Positions 1 to 8,297 of a DNA stretch of 60,936 nt are shown here, one piece after another. The notes beneath the pieces were generated by a model that worked only from the letters and a program-made list of their open reading frames with translations, searched no databases and was not told where the DNA came from. The position numbers and the translations under genes were made by a program. The stretch is from Verrucomicrobiales bacterium (GTDB taxonomy: Bacteria > Verrucomicrobiota > Verrucomicrobiia > Limisphaerales > UBA1100): positions 1 through 60,936 of the forward strand of contig SYLI01000020.1 of assembly GCA_005809105.1 (NCBI GenBank), in the 5' to 3' direction. Positions within the stretch are counted from its first letter, which is position 1; each line of letters begins with the position of its first letter.

Positions 1-287
1 GCGGTCGCAAGGGTGATGAGCATCCGGAAGACATCCTCGCGATGCTTCAAGTCGACTTTGAGTTCCGCCAGCGCCGCCGGCGGCAGACTGAAAATCAGGT
101 TCACGTAGAAGCCCGCGCTGACCTTCTTGTCCGTCACGCGCGCAAAGGCACGGCGATCAAGCTTCTGCTCAGCCTCGATCTTGCCGCCCAGCTTGATGAT
201 GGATTTCTTGGCCGACTCGATGGCCTTGAGAGCCCCATCGGCCTGGCCGGCGGTGTTCAGAATGATGAGTCCTTCGTAGCGTCTCAC
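1..287 (-). CDS. rpsF: 30S ribosomal protein S6, 3' end cut by window edge
   Basis: The reverse strand reads RRYEGLIILN at the start, followed by a KAIESAKKSIIKLGGKIEA segment, which is the hallmark N-terminus of ribosomal protein S6, a small-subunit protein that packs against S18. The start I chose is a GTG at 287, directly before RRYEGL; no in-frame ATG lies between it and the upstream gene. About 95 codons are visible and the C-terminus lies outside the window. It sits 37 nt downstream of pth, the usual pth-rpsF order seen in many bacteria, so co-transcription is likely. Confidence 0.88.
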   Translation of the reverse strand, partial: MRRYEGLIILNTAGQADGALKAIESAKKSIIKLGGKIEAEQKLDRRAFARVTDKKVSAGFYVNLIFSLPPAALAELKVDLKHREDVFRMLITLAT

Positions 288-324
288 TTCGTCGTTTATT
301 CGTTCGTTGTTGTCTCTTGCCGCA

Positions 325-906
325 CTAGCGGCCCTTCCCGTTGTAATCATTCATGGCAGCCTGGATGCCTCGCTTGAGCCAGCACTCCACCTGCTCCGCA
401 GCGCGTCCGACCGACCCTTCCAGCGTCATCCGTTCCTCGGCGGTGAACGAACCCAGCACGTGCGCGCTCAAGTTGCCACCCCCGGTGGGCCGGCCGATGC
501 CGATACGCTGGCGCGGGTAGTTTGTCGAGGCGACGTGCATCTCGACCGATTCCAACCCATGATGGCCACCGCTGCCGCCCTCGGGCAGCAGCCGAACCTC
601 GCCCAACGCAAGGTCGGCATCATCCACAACAATCAACAACCGGTCTAGCCCGATTTTGTAATAATCGGAGAGCGGCCCCACCGCCTCACCGCTGAGGTTC
701 ATGAAGGTCTGCGGCTGGCAGAGCAGCACGCGGCACCCCTCAAGGTCCGCCCTCGCCACGCGGGCAGAGAACCGCTTCTCCTCGGCCCATTGGGCGCTCC
801 ACCGACGCGCGAGCCCCTCCACCGCCAAGAACCCGGCGTTGTGCCGGGTGTTCGCGTAAGTGTCGCCCGGATTGCCCAAGCCGACGATAAGGCGCCAGGA
901 ATCCAT
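325..906 (-). CDS. pth: Peptidyl-tRNA hydrolase
   Basis: 193 residues, normal for bacterial Pth, which releases peptides from peptidyl-tRNAs that drop off stalled ribosomes. The motifs LIVGLGNPGDTYANTRHNAG (with catalytic His in TRHNAG), FMNLSGEAV and VVDDADLALG are all present, followed by GGHHGLES. The reading frame stays open upstream to 945, but the family N-terminus begins near WRLIVGLGNPG, so I chose ATG 906. It lies 48 nt after rplY and before rpsF, forming a translation-related operon with prs upstream. Confidence 0.95.
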   Translation of the reverse strand: MDSWRLIVGLGNPGDTYANTRHNAGFLAVEGLARRWSAQWAEEKRFSARVARADLEGCRVLLCQPQTFMNLSGEAVGPLSDYYKIGLDRLLIVVDDADLALGEVRLLPEGGSGGHHGLESVEMHVASTNYPRQRIGIGRPTGGGNLSAHVLGSFTAEERMTLEGSVGRAAEQVECWLKRGIQAAMNDYNGKGR

Positions 907-954
907 CGCATCCTGTGACGCGGCTTCGAGGCCGCGACAAGGCAATCAGGCCGG

Positions 955-1683
955 CTACTTGCCCTTGGCCTTGGCTTCGGGCGCTTTCTTGCCGTCGGCC
1001 TTCTTGGCATCCGCAGCGCCTTCGGCCTTGCCGGCCTCGGCTTTCGCGCCCGCGGCACCTGCCTCGCCCCCCTCGACGGGAGCCGCACCCTCGACCGCCA
1101 CGGCCTCGGTGGGCTTTGCCTCCTCGGCCTTGGGGATGGCAACAGAGAAGACAGCAAATCCGGGGTTCCCCAAGATTTCCACTCCGGCGGCCGGCTGGAT
1201 CTCACCAATGTGAATGGACTTGTCCACTTCCAAGCCGGTGACATCCACATGAATGATTTCGGGCAAATCCTTGGGAAGGGCGCGAACCTTGAGTTTAAAC
1301 ATCACGTGCTCAAGCACGCCGCCGCCGGTCTTGACGCCGACGGGCTCGCCCACGGCCTCGACGGGCACGGAGACGGTGACCTTTTCATCGGCGCGCACGG
1401 CGTGCAAATCGACGTGCAGGAACGAACCTGAGATGGGGTGGTGCTGCACTTCCTGCAGCAGCGCCAAGTGGCTGGCGCCTTGAAGCGACAAGTCCACCAG
1501 CACCGTCTCGGAGGTGGCGTGATGCACCAGGGTTTCCAGCGCCTTCTGATCCACCTCCACGGCGCGCGGGCTGCCTTCGCGCCCATAGAGCACGCCGGGC
1601 ACGCGCCCGCCGGCGCGAAGTTTCTTTACGGCGTTTCGCTTCGCAGCCGCGCGCGGAAATGCTTCCAATGCTACCGATTTCAT
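955..1683 (-). CDS. rplY: 50S ribosomal protein L25/general stress protein Ctc
   Basis: 242 residues of the two-domain TL5/Ctc form of L25, which binds 5S rRNA. Residues 1-95 give the 5S-binding domain (RVPGVLYGRE near residues 28-37), and about 96-190 form the C-terminal beta domain. The last 50 residues are a low-complexity Ala/Lys/Glu tail (repeated AGKAEG, KKADGKK types) that is longer than usual. The start is ATG 1683. It is 21 nt downstream of prs and upstream of pth, an arrangement seen in many bacteria. Confidence 0.93.
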   Translation of the reverse strand: MKSVALEAFPRAAAKRNAVKKLRAGGRVPGVLYGREGSPRAVEVDQKALETLVHHATSETVLVDLSLQGASHLALLQEVQHHPISGSFLHVDLHAVRADEKVTVSVPVEAVGEPVGVKTGGGVLEHVMFKLKVRALPKDLPEIIHVDVTGLEVDKSIHIGEIQPAAGVEILGNPGFAVFSVAIPKAEEAKPTEAVAVEGAAPVEGGEAGAAGAKAEAGKAEGAADAKKADGKKAPEAKAKGK

Positions 1684-1704
1684 CTGTTGTCTTCCTGGGT
1701 TGAC

Positions 1705-2646
1705 TTACACTCTCCCGCCCCCAAAAGAGAAGAGCGAGGTCACCGACGAATTGGTGTGGATCCGCTTGATTGCCTCCCCCAGCAAACCGGCCACCGACAA
1801 CGTCGTGATCTTCACTCCCTTGAATGAAGGGCGTGGGACACTATCAGTCGTGACCAACTCGTCAATATTGGAATTCTGGAGGCGCTTGACCGCCTGCTCG
1901 TTCAACACCGCGTGGCTCACACAGGCCAGGATGCGCCGCGCCCGCCGGCGCCGTAGCAGCTTGGCGGCGTTGACCAGCGTGCCGGCCGTCTCGGTCAGGT
2001 CATCGACCAGCAGCACGGTCTTGCCCGTAACGTTGCCAATGACCGTCATGCCCTCGACCTCGGTGTCGCTCTTGCGGCGCTTGGCCACAATCGCCAGATC
2101 GGCCTTTAACACCTGCGAATAGGCATGAGCCATCTTGAGCCCGCCCACATCGGGACTGACTACCGCCAGATTGCCCAGCTCGAGCTTGCGGAAATAGTCG
2201 AACATCACCGGTGCGGCGTAGAGGTGGTCCACCGGGATATCAAAGAAACCCTGGATCTGCTGTGCGTGCAGATCCATCGTCAGCACGCGGTTGGCGCCGG
2301 CGGCGACCAGCAGGTTGGCCACCAGCTTGGCGCTGATGGGCACGCGGGGCTGGTCCTTGCGGTCCTGCCGCGCGTAGGCGTAGAAGGGCAGCACCGCCGT
2401 GATGCGCGAGGCACTGGCGCGGCGCAGCGCATCGATCATGATGAAGAGTTCCATCAGGTGCTGGTTGCCGTTGGGCGCGCAGGATTGCACCACGAAGGTG
2501 TCCTCGCCCCGCACGTTCTCTTCGATCTTCACGAAGGTCTCGCCGTTGGGAAAGTCGCGCACGGTACACTCGCCCAGCGGCACACTGATACCCTGACAAA
2601 TAGCCTCGGCCAACGGCCGGTTGGATCTGCCTGAAAATATCTTCAC
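1705..2646 (-). CDS. prs: Ribose-phosphate pyrophosphokinase
   Basis: 313 residues, standard for class I PRPP synthetase, which makes PRPP from ribose 5-phosphate and ATP for nucleotide, His and Trp synthesis. Visible motifs: DFPNGET (31-37), YARQDRK (91-97), TMDLHAQQIQGFF (123-135), VSPDVGG (163-169) and the PRPP-binding loop VDDLTETAGT (214-223). The loop usually reads VDDMIDTAGT, so the second acidic residue is Glu rather than Asp. The start is GTG 2646. It begins an operon-like run prs-rplY-pth-rpsF and follows purE by 25 nt. Confidence 0.95.
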   Translation of the reverse strand: MKIFSGRSNRPLAEAICQGISVPLGECTVRDFPNGETFVKIEENVRGEDTFVVQSCAPNGNQHLMELFIMIDALRRASASRITAVLPFYAYARQDRKDQPRVPISAKLVANLLVAAGANRVLTMDLHAQQIQGFFDIPVDHLYAAPVMFDYFRKLELGNLAVVSPDVGGLKMAHAYSQVLKADLAIVAKRRKSDTEVEGMTVIGNVTGKTVLLVDDLTETAGTLVNAAKLLRRRRARRILACVSHAVLNEQAVKRLQNSNIDELVTTDSVPRPSFKGVKITTLSVAGLLGEAIKRIHTNSSVTSLFSFGGGRV

Positions 2647-2671
2647 AGGGAAACGGGTTTGCCTCGCGCTG

Positions 2672-3172
2672 TCAGCCTGTGGCGATGTCCTGGGTGGCCA
2701 CGCCCCGGGCGGTCTGCGCTGCGCGGAACGCCTCGTACGCCGCGCGGTGATGTGGGTGCTTGTTTCCTACAATGGCGGCCGCCAGCAGTGCCGCGTTGCG
2801 CGCGCCAGCCTTGCCCACGGCCAGCGTGCCAACCGGGACGCCTGCGGGCATCTGCACCATCGAGAGCAGCGAGTCCAGTCCGTCGAGCTTGGATTCCATC
2901 GGCACTCCCAGCACGGGCAACGCCGTGAACGCTGCCGCCACGCCCGCCAGATGCGCCGCGCCGCCCGCCGCGGCGATGATCACCTCCCGACCGCGCGAGG
3001 CGGCCGAGCGCGCCCAGTCATGCAGCAGATCGGGAGTTCGGTGAGCGGAAATGACTTTCGCTTCGCAAGGCACCCCCAGCTCGCCCAGCTGCGCCACGCA
3101 GTGCTGCATCACTTCCCAGTCGGAATGGCTGCCCATGATCACTCCCACCAGCGGTTGGTAACTCGCGCTCAT
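2672..3172 (-). CDS. purE: N5-carboxyaminoimidazole ribonucleotide mutase
   Basis: 166 residues of class I PurE, the mutase that converts N5-CAIR to CAIR in de novo purine synthesis. Conserved GSHSDW (14-19), SAHRTP (42-47, with the catalytic His), [10 protein letters not shown] (68-77) and PVLGVP (86-91) are all present. The start is ATG 3172. No purK is adjacent. It precedes prs by 25 nt, which links purine synthesis to PRPP supply if the genes are co-transcribed. Confidence 0.95.
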   Translation of the reverse strand: MSASYQPLVGVIMGSHSDWEVMQHCVAQLGELGVPCEAKVISAHRTPDLLHDWARSAASRGREVIIAAAGGAAHLAGVAAAFTALPVLGVPMESKLDGLDSLLSMVQMPAGVPVGTLAVGKAGARNAALLAAAIVGNKHPHHRAAYEAFRAAQTARGVATQDIATG

Positions 3173-3270
3173 TTTGGAAAAACGGGAAGCGGCACGCTAG
3201 CGGAACGCCCCCTGCCCCGTCCAGTCCGGATTGCGGTGAGGCACGCGCCAGCCGGTGACCCATGACAAAG

Positions 3271-5349
3271 CTAACGCCCCCGGGCGCGATCCAGCGCGTC
3301 CAGCACGATGCCCGGGGTGAGCACCTCCGGCAGCGCCACCGGCGGCGACACGCCGTCGGCGGAATACACTAGCACCAGCGGCACGCCCGCGCGGTGGTGT
3401 CGCGCCAGCTCCTCGCGAATGGCGTCGCTCTTGCGATCGGTGAAGTCGGCCTTGAAGAGCGCCGCGCCCACCGACGCGAGCTTGCGACGCACGCGATCCA
3501 CCTCGATGCTCGTGCGCTTGTTCACCTTGCAGGTCAGGCACCAGTCGGCCGTGAAATCCACCAGCACCGGCCGCCTTTGCGCCCGCGCAGCCGCCACGGC
3601 CTCGGGGCTCCACGGCTTCCACTCCAGCCGGTCCTGAAAGACCACTAGGCAACCCGCGCCCAGCCCCAGCAACGCCAGGCACAGCACCGCGGCAAATCCA
3701 CGATGCCGTTGCCCGCGCTGGATGAACTCTCCGTACACCCATGCCGTCAATGCTAGCACCACCGTCATCAGGCCCAGCCGCAGTGTGCCGTTGTCAAAGT
3801 GAGGTGCCAGCAGAGTGAGCAGCCACACCGCCGCCGCGAGCATCGGGAAACCCATCGCCTGCTTGCACTGTTCCATCCACGGCCCGGGCGCGGGAAGCAG
3901 GCGCAGCCAGCGCGGTTGGAAACTCAAGAGCAGGTACGGCAGCGCCAGCCCAGCCGCCACGGCACTGAAGAAGGCCACCACCACCCAGGGCGGTTGCACG
4001 AACGCGACGCCCGCCGCCGCCGCCAGTCCCGGCGCGGTACAGGGCGTGGCCAGCGCCGTGGCCAGCATGCCGTTAAAGAATGAGCCGGCGTAGCCTTCGC
4101 GCCCCGCCAGGTCTCCCGCCCGGTTCATGGCGCCGGCACCCAGCATCACCTCGAAGACGCCAAAGAGATTGAGCGCCACCAGCGTCATCACCACCAGCAT
4201 CACCAGCAGAAACCCCGGATGCTGCATCTGCATCCCCCACGCGCCGCCACCCGCCTGGCGGGCGCCCAGCACCACGCCCGCCAGCACCAGCAGCGAAAAC
4301 CACACTCCCAGCGAATAGACCACACCATGTCTGCGAACGCGCGCAGGATCCTTTGTGCTCTGCTCGACAAATCCCAGGATCTTGAGCGAGATCACCGGCA
4401 GCACGCAGGGCATGATGTTGAGCAGCAGTCCTCCCAAAAACGCGCCTGCCACCATCATCAGCAGGGCGGCACCGCCCAGTACGGGGGCGGCCACTTTGTT
4501 GGAGTCGGCCGGCGGCGGCCCGACCTTCAACGCAACCTCCATGCCACGGGTCGCGTTGTCGGCCGCCTCCATTCGCACGACGCCGCCAAGGGTTTCGGGC
4601 CATGCCCCCGCGCGGACGCGCACGCGATGGGTGAAGGCGAAGGTGCCGTTGCCCAAGAGGCCATCGGCCGCAGGCTCCACCTCGAACTGTCCCGCAGCAT
4701 CAAGATACGGGAAGAAGGCTGCCTTGGAATCGGCGGCGAGCGCCGGAACGCGAAAGGTCAGCGGACGGCGACTGTCCTTTTCGGGGCCCGACCACCATGC
4801 GGCCAGCGGCGCGGCCGCAGGCTTTGGCCAAGTGCGCCTCGTGCGCTCAAAAAGCGGCGCATCCGCCGTGGCGGCCGTTGCACCTCCAACCTCAAGCGTT
4901 GCCTGCACCGACACTGTGCCAGGCACGCAGGTTTCGTGGCATTCCAGCCAGTCCACCTTGGCGCGAAGCGAGAGCGGCCCGAGCGGCACCCCTGCCGAAA
5001 CGGTCAGCGGCACCATCAGCATCACCTCGCGGTGGTACACATAGGTGGTGAGTTCCATCCAGGTGAGTTTCTCGGGCACCGGCCAGCGGATATCGCCGGC
5101 ACGGACGCCTGCGGGGAGTTGCCACTCGATCTTGGGCGCTTCGCCCGACTCGCCGTGGTTGCGCCAATAGATGTGCCAGTGGTTTGGAATGGTGAAGTGG
5201 ATGCCAGCCCACACGGTCTCGCTGGGCTTGGTGCCATTCTGCTCGAGCATGAGCCGCACCTGACTGCGGGCCGTAAGCGTGCTGAACACCTCCTGCGCCG
5301 GGGCGAGAAGCGGAAGCCACACTGCAAGCCAGCCAAGAATGCGTCGCAT
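3271..5349 (-). CDS. dsbD: Thiol:disulfide interchange protein DsbD-like, membrane
   Basis: 692 residues. A signal peptide (MRRILGWLAVWLPLLAPAQ) leads into a periplasmic alpha-like domain with CHETC, then about eight membrane segments with the transmembrane cysteine motifs MPCVLP and TPCTAP, and a C-terminal thioredoxin domain with WCLTCK near residue 603. This is the full DsbD electron-relay layout that moves reducing power from cytoplasmic thioredoxin to the periplasm. The frame stays open to 5916, but the upstream part covers the divergent iscA gene, so I chose ATG 5349, which gives a clean signal peptide. It could supply reductant to the lipid-anchored selenoprotein at 34 kb; that link is inference. 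Confidence 0.9.
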   Translation of the reverse strand: MRRILGWLAVWLPLLAPAQEVFSTLTARSQVRLMLEQNGTKPSETVWAGIHFTIPNHWHIYWRNHGESGEAPKIEWQLPAGVRAGDIRWPVPEKLTWMELTTYVYHREVMLMVPLTVSAGVPLGPLSLRAKVDWLECHETCVPGTVSVQATLEVGGATAATADAPLFERTRRTWPKPAAAPLAAWWSGPEKDSRRPLTFRVPALAADSKAAFFPYLDAAGQFEVEPAADGLLGNGTFAFTHRVRVRAGAWPETLGGVVRMEAADNATRGMEVALKVGPPPADSNKVAAPVLGGAALLMMVAGAFLGGLLLNIMPCVLPVISLKILGFVEQSTKDPARVRRHGVVYSLGVWFSLLVLAGVVLGARQAGGGAWGMQMQHPGFLLVMLVVMTLVALNLFGVFEVMLGAGAMNRAGDLAGREGYAGSFFNGMLATALATPCTAPGLAAAAGVAFVQPPWVVVAFFSAVAAGLALPYLLLSFQPRWLRLLPAPGPWMEQCKQAMGFPMLAAAVWLLTLLAPHFDNGTLRLGLMTVVLALTAWVYGEFIQRGQRHRGFAAVLCLALLGLGAGCLVVFQDRLEWKPWSPEAVAAARAQRRPVLVDFTADWCLTCKVNKRTSIEVDRVRRKLASVGAALFKADFTDRKSDAIREELARHHRAGVPLVLVYSADGVSPPVALPEVLTPGIVLDALDRARGR

Positions 5350-5439
5350 TGGCAGTGATGTTGCCAGAACCCCAAAGCCAGTAAAACGCCAAACTTGCAG
5401 GGGGTTGCCACGAGGCGGCTTGCGCCGTAGAGTCTTTCC

Positions 5440-5829
5440 ATGCTGGCCGATAAAATGGTGCCGAAGAACCTTGTGGCTGCGGGATTCCGCGTGGGCGACG
5501 AGCGCCTCGTGCGCCTCACAGCGCAGGCGGCCACGAAGGTTGCGGCGCTGCTGCAGCGGCAGGGCCGGCCACAAGGAGTGCTGCGCGTCGCGGTGATGGG
5601 CGGAGGGTGCAGCGGGTTGCAATACAAGATGGACCTTCAGGATGGGCCGGCGAACCGCGACATCCTGGTGGAAAGCGCGGGCGTGCGCGTGGTGGTTGAC
5701 CCCAAGAGTGCCCTTTACGTCACCGGCAGCGAGCTTGACTACAGCGACCAGCTCGAAAGTGCGGGCTTCAAGGTTCACAACCCCAATGCGGCCACCACCT
5801 GCAGCTGCGGCGAGAGCTTCAGCGCCTAA
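5440..5829 (+). CDS. iscA: Iron-sulfur cluster assembly protein, IscA/ErpA family
   Basis: 129 residues of the A-type carrier family that delivers Fe-S clusters to apoproteins. The three ligand cysteines are seen as GGGCSGLQY (mid-protein) and TCSCGESFS at the C-terminus. An N-terminal extension of about 20 residues (MLADKMVPKNLVAAG) is longer than usual; an internal ATG at 5455 is a possible later start. It is divergent from dsbD (90-nt gap) and lies 7 nt before the hscB-like gene, so the two are likely one operon. No iscS, iscU, hscA or fdx is next to it. Confidence 0.9.
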   Translation: MLADKMVPKNLVAAGFRVGDERLVRLTAQAATKVAALLQRQGRPQGVLRVAVMGGGCSGLQYKMDLQDGPANRDILVESAGVRVVVDPKSALYVTGSELDYSDQLESAGFKVHNPNAATTCSCGESFSA

Positions 5830-5836
5830 CCGGGCG

Positions 5837-6424
5837 ATGCAAGATTCCTTCGCCCTGCTGGGGGAGGCGCGCCGCCCGTGGCTGGATGTTGGTCTGCTCA
5901 AGGAATCATTCCTCAAGCAGTGTGCCCAAGCTCATCCGGACCGGTTCACCAGTCCCAAGGAGAAAGCCGCGGCACAATCCCGCTTTGCCGAGTTGAACGC
6001 GGCCCACGAAACGCTGCGAAGCACCAAGCGGCGCCTCCAGCACCTGCTGACCCTCGAGCGTGGCGTCAAGCCCTCCGACATCCACGACATCCCCGCGGCG
6101 CTGGCCGACGTGTTCGTGGAGATCATGGAACTGGTGCAGCGGGTCGATCGCTTTCTCGCCGCGCGCCAGTCGCTCCCTTCGGCCCTGCTCAAGGCCCGGG
6201 AGCAGGCCGCCGCTCTGGAATGGTGGGAGAAGGTCGAGGCGTTGCGTGCACGGCTCAATGCCCAGCAGCAGGCGCTGGACGCGAGCCTCCAGCAACTGTC
6301 CGTTTCCTGGCGCAATCCGACGCCTGAAATCTGGGAGAAAGTGGAGCAGGCTTATCACCAGGCCAGTTATCTTTCGCGATGGCGGGGACTGCTGCAGGAG
6401 CGCAGCCTGCGGCTGAGTCAGTGA
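5837..6424 (+). CDS. hscB: Fe-S protein assembly J-domain co-chaperone, HscB-like
   Basis: 195 residues. The N-terminal J domain has the HPD tripeptide at residues 33-35 within AHPDRF, and a C-terminal helical bundle rich in WW and Glu/Gln follows, as in HscB, which brings the IscU scaffold to HscA. The start is ATG 5837, 7 nt after the iscA stop, matching the family N-terminus (DSFALLGE). The frame is open upstream to 5642 but that portion is a shadow of iscA. Sequence is diverged from proteobacterial HscB, so a generic DnaJ-type role cannot be excluded. Confidence 0.8.
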   Translation: MQDSFALLGEARRPWLDVGLLKESFLKQCAQAHPDRFTSPKEKAAAQSRFAELNAAHETLRSTKRRLQHLLTLERGVKPSDIHDIPAALADVFVEIMELVQRVDRFLAARQSLPSALLKAREQAAALEWWEKVEALRARLNAQQQALDASLQQLSVSWRNPTPEIWEKVEQAYHQASYLSRWRGLLQERSLRLSQ

Positions 6425-6503
6425 AACATCTTCGAGTCCGTCGCCGTCATCCCCTTTGAAAATCATTGAATCCGACGGCGGATGGGATTATCCAATCCCC
6501 TTA

Positions 6504-6510
6504 AGAAGGA
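6504..6510 (+). promoter_or_regulatory. Ribosome binding site deciding the PQQ-protein start
   Basis: AGAAGGA lies 7 nt before ATG 6518, near ideal spacing, and too close to ATG 6512. It supports the start that gives the signal peptide. Confidence 0.55.
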
Positions 6511-6517
6511 CATGACT

Positions 6518-7741
6518 ATGCGTTTGATTCTCTCAGTTCTCACGGCCACGGCAGCTTTCCATGCATTTGCCGATGACTGGCCGACGTGGCGCGGCGTTAA
6601 TCGCGACGGCATCTCCAAGGAGGTGGGACTGCTCAAGCAATGGCCTGCTGATGGTCCCAATCTGGCATGGAAGGCAACGGGAGCGGGTGTGGGTTTCTCC
6701 AGCGTCAGCGTCGTTGGCGGACGCGTCTTCACGATGGGTGATGGCGACGATGCCAGCTACGTGCTTTGTTACAGCGCGGCGGATGGCAAGCCGGTGTGGA
6801 AGTCGCAGCCCGTCGGCAAGACAGGGGGCAGTTACAAGGGCACGCGATGCACGCCCACTGTGGATGGTGAGCTCGTGTACGCTCTTGGACAGTTTGGCGA
6901 CTTTGTCTGTTTGCGCGCGGCCGATGGCCGGGAAGTCTGGCGCAAGAGCCTTCAGAAGGACTTTGGCGGCAACTATTCGGGCTGGCAATACACCGAGTCG
7001 CCGCTGATCGATGGCGAGAAGGTGGTGTTCACCCCCGGTGGTCCGCGGGGCACGATCGTGGCGCTCAACAAGAAAACCGGCGCCCTGGTCTGGCAAAGCA
7101 AGGAATATAAGGATGGCGCGCACTACGCGTCCTTGATCGCGGTGAATCACGGGGGGCGCAGGCAGTACGTTCAGCTCACCGCACAGAGCGTCGCGGGAGT
7201 GGATGCAGAGACGGGCAACCTGCTCTGGCGGGCGGCGCGGCAGGGACAGACGGCCGTCATCCCCACTCCCATCTTCAGCAACGGGCATGTGTATGTCACC
7301 AGCGGCTACGGGGTCGGCTGCAATCTCTTCAAGGTCAGTGCCGAGAGTGCCACGTTCACCACCGAGCCCGTGTACAAGAACAAGGAGATGACCAACCATC
7401 ACGGCGGCGTCATCCTGTTGGGCGACCACCTTTACGGCTACTCCGATGGGCGCGGCTGGGTGTGCCAGGACTTCAAGTCGGGCGAACAGGTGTGGGCCAA
7501 CCCCGGCGTGGGTAAGGGTGCCATCGCCTATGCCGACGGCCATTTCTACTGCCGCAGCGAGGGCCGCGAAGGCAAGGTTGGGCTGATCGAAGCGACCTCC
7601 AAGGGGTACGTGGAGAAAGGCGGCTTCAAGCAGCCCGAGCGTTCGAAGGAGAGTGCATGGGCGCACCCGGTCATTGCCAACGGCAGGCTCTACCTGCGCG
7701 ACCAGGACATCCTGCTCTGCTACGACATCAAGGCGAAGTAG
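6518..7741 (+). CDS. Secreted PQQ-like beta-propeller repeat protein
   Basis: 407 residues. It has a signal peptide (MRLILSVLTATAAFHAFA) followed by DDWPTWRGVNRDGIS, the standard start of the quinoprotein-like propeller proteins that are abundant in Verrucomicrobiota and Planctomycetota. Repeats such as AADGKPVWKS, AADGREVWRK and KKTGALVWQS mark the beta-propeller blades. The start is decided by the ribosome site AGAAGGA at 6504-6510, which is 7 nt before ATG 6518 but only 1 nt before ATG 6512. No heme motif or membrane anchor is visible; substrate unknown, perhaps an outer/periplasmic dehydrogenase-like or binding protein. Its 3' end overlaps the convergent lipoprotein gene by 14 nt. Confidence 0.88.
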   Translation: MRLILSVLTATAAFHAFADDWPTWRGVNRDGISKEVGLLKQWPADGPNLAWKATGAGVGFSSVSVVGGRVFTMGDGDDASYVLCYSAADGKPVWKSQPVGKTGGSYKGTRCTPTVDGELVYALGQFGDFVCLRAADGREVWRKSLQKDFGGNYSGWQYTESPLIDGEKVVFTPGGPRGTIVALNKKTGALVWQSKEYKDGAHYASLIAVNHGGRRQYVQLTAQSVAGVDAETGNLLWRAARQGQTAVIPTPIFSNGHVYVTSGYGVGCNLFKVSAESATFTTEPVYKNKEMTNHHGGVILLGDHLYGYSDGRGWVCQDFKSGEQVWANPGVGKGAIAYADGHFYCRSEGREGKVGLIEATSKGYVEKGGFKQPERSKESAWAHPVIANGRLYLRDQDILLCYDIKAK

Positions 7742-8252
7742 GGGAACCGAGTTTTTCCTCGGGAGGGGCAACCGGCCCCCTGCCCTTGCGGAAGAAGGTT
7801 GCCCAGTATTCGAAGTAGTCGACCTCTTCGGTGGCTTCGTAGGGGATCTCGATCCCCTCCACCCTGCGGTATTTGCCATCCCTGTCGGTGATTCGCACAT
7901 TGTGCAGGCGGTGATACCGGGTGACACGGCGCGTGTGCGTCCCGTCAAACCGGCGGGAACTGAGCACCACATCGGAGCCGATTTTTCTCGCGAAGTCTTC
8001 AAGATCCCCTCTTACGGAAGTCTCCGTGACAAATCGGGACTGGCCAAGGCGCGTGGCGTTTTGATCCTGCGCCGCCGCCCTTGCGCTGTGATTCTCGAAA
8101 GGCACAGAGATGACTTGAACAGGCATCGAAGGGCTGCCCGTGCGGAGGTCGGAAGTGGGAACGTCCGGCTCGAAATGCTTTTCGTAGAGATTGACGCATC
8201 CCGTGCCGGCCAACGCCAACACGCCCATCCATGCGGCCAGGATGATTCTCAT
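7728..8252 (-). CDS. Putative lipoprotein of unknown function
   Basis: 174 residues. The N-terminus has a lipoprotein signal peptide with lipobox LAGTGC at residues 14-19 (Cys19 as anchor). The rest is hydrophilic, with a basic region rich in Arg and Tyr (RRVTRYHRLHNVRITDRDGKYRR); no known domain is recognised. It follows the UvrD-type helicase by 45 nt on the same strand and runs convergently into the propeller gene, overlapping it by 14 nt, so its transcription must stop within or beyond that gene. A role at the cell surface is inference. Confidence 0.72.
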   Translation of the reverse strand: MRIILAAWMGVLALAGTGCVNLYEKHFEPDVPTSDLRTGSPSMPVQVISVPFENHSARAAAQDQNATRLGQSRFVTETSVRGDLEDFARKIGSDVVLSSRRFDGTHTRRVTRYHRLHNVRITDRDGKYRRVEGIEIPYEATEEVDYFEYWATFFRKGRGPVAPPEEKLGSPTSP

Positions 8253-8297
8253 GCTCCTAGGCTACACTCTTCCGGAACAAAAGCCAGAGTGCCCCTC

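Noticed and set aside
6533-8002. A long open frame antisense to the PQQ propeller gene
   Set aside because: The plus-strand gene has clear propeller repeats and a signal peptide; this frame has only low-complexity content.
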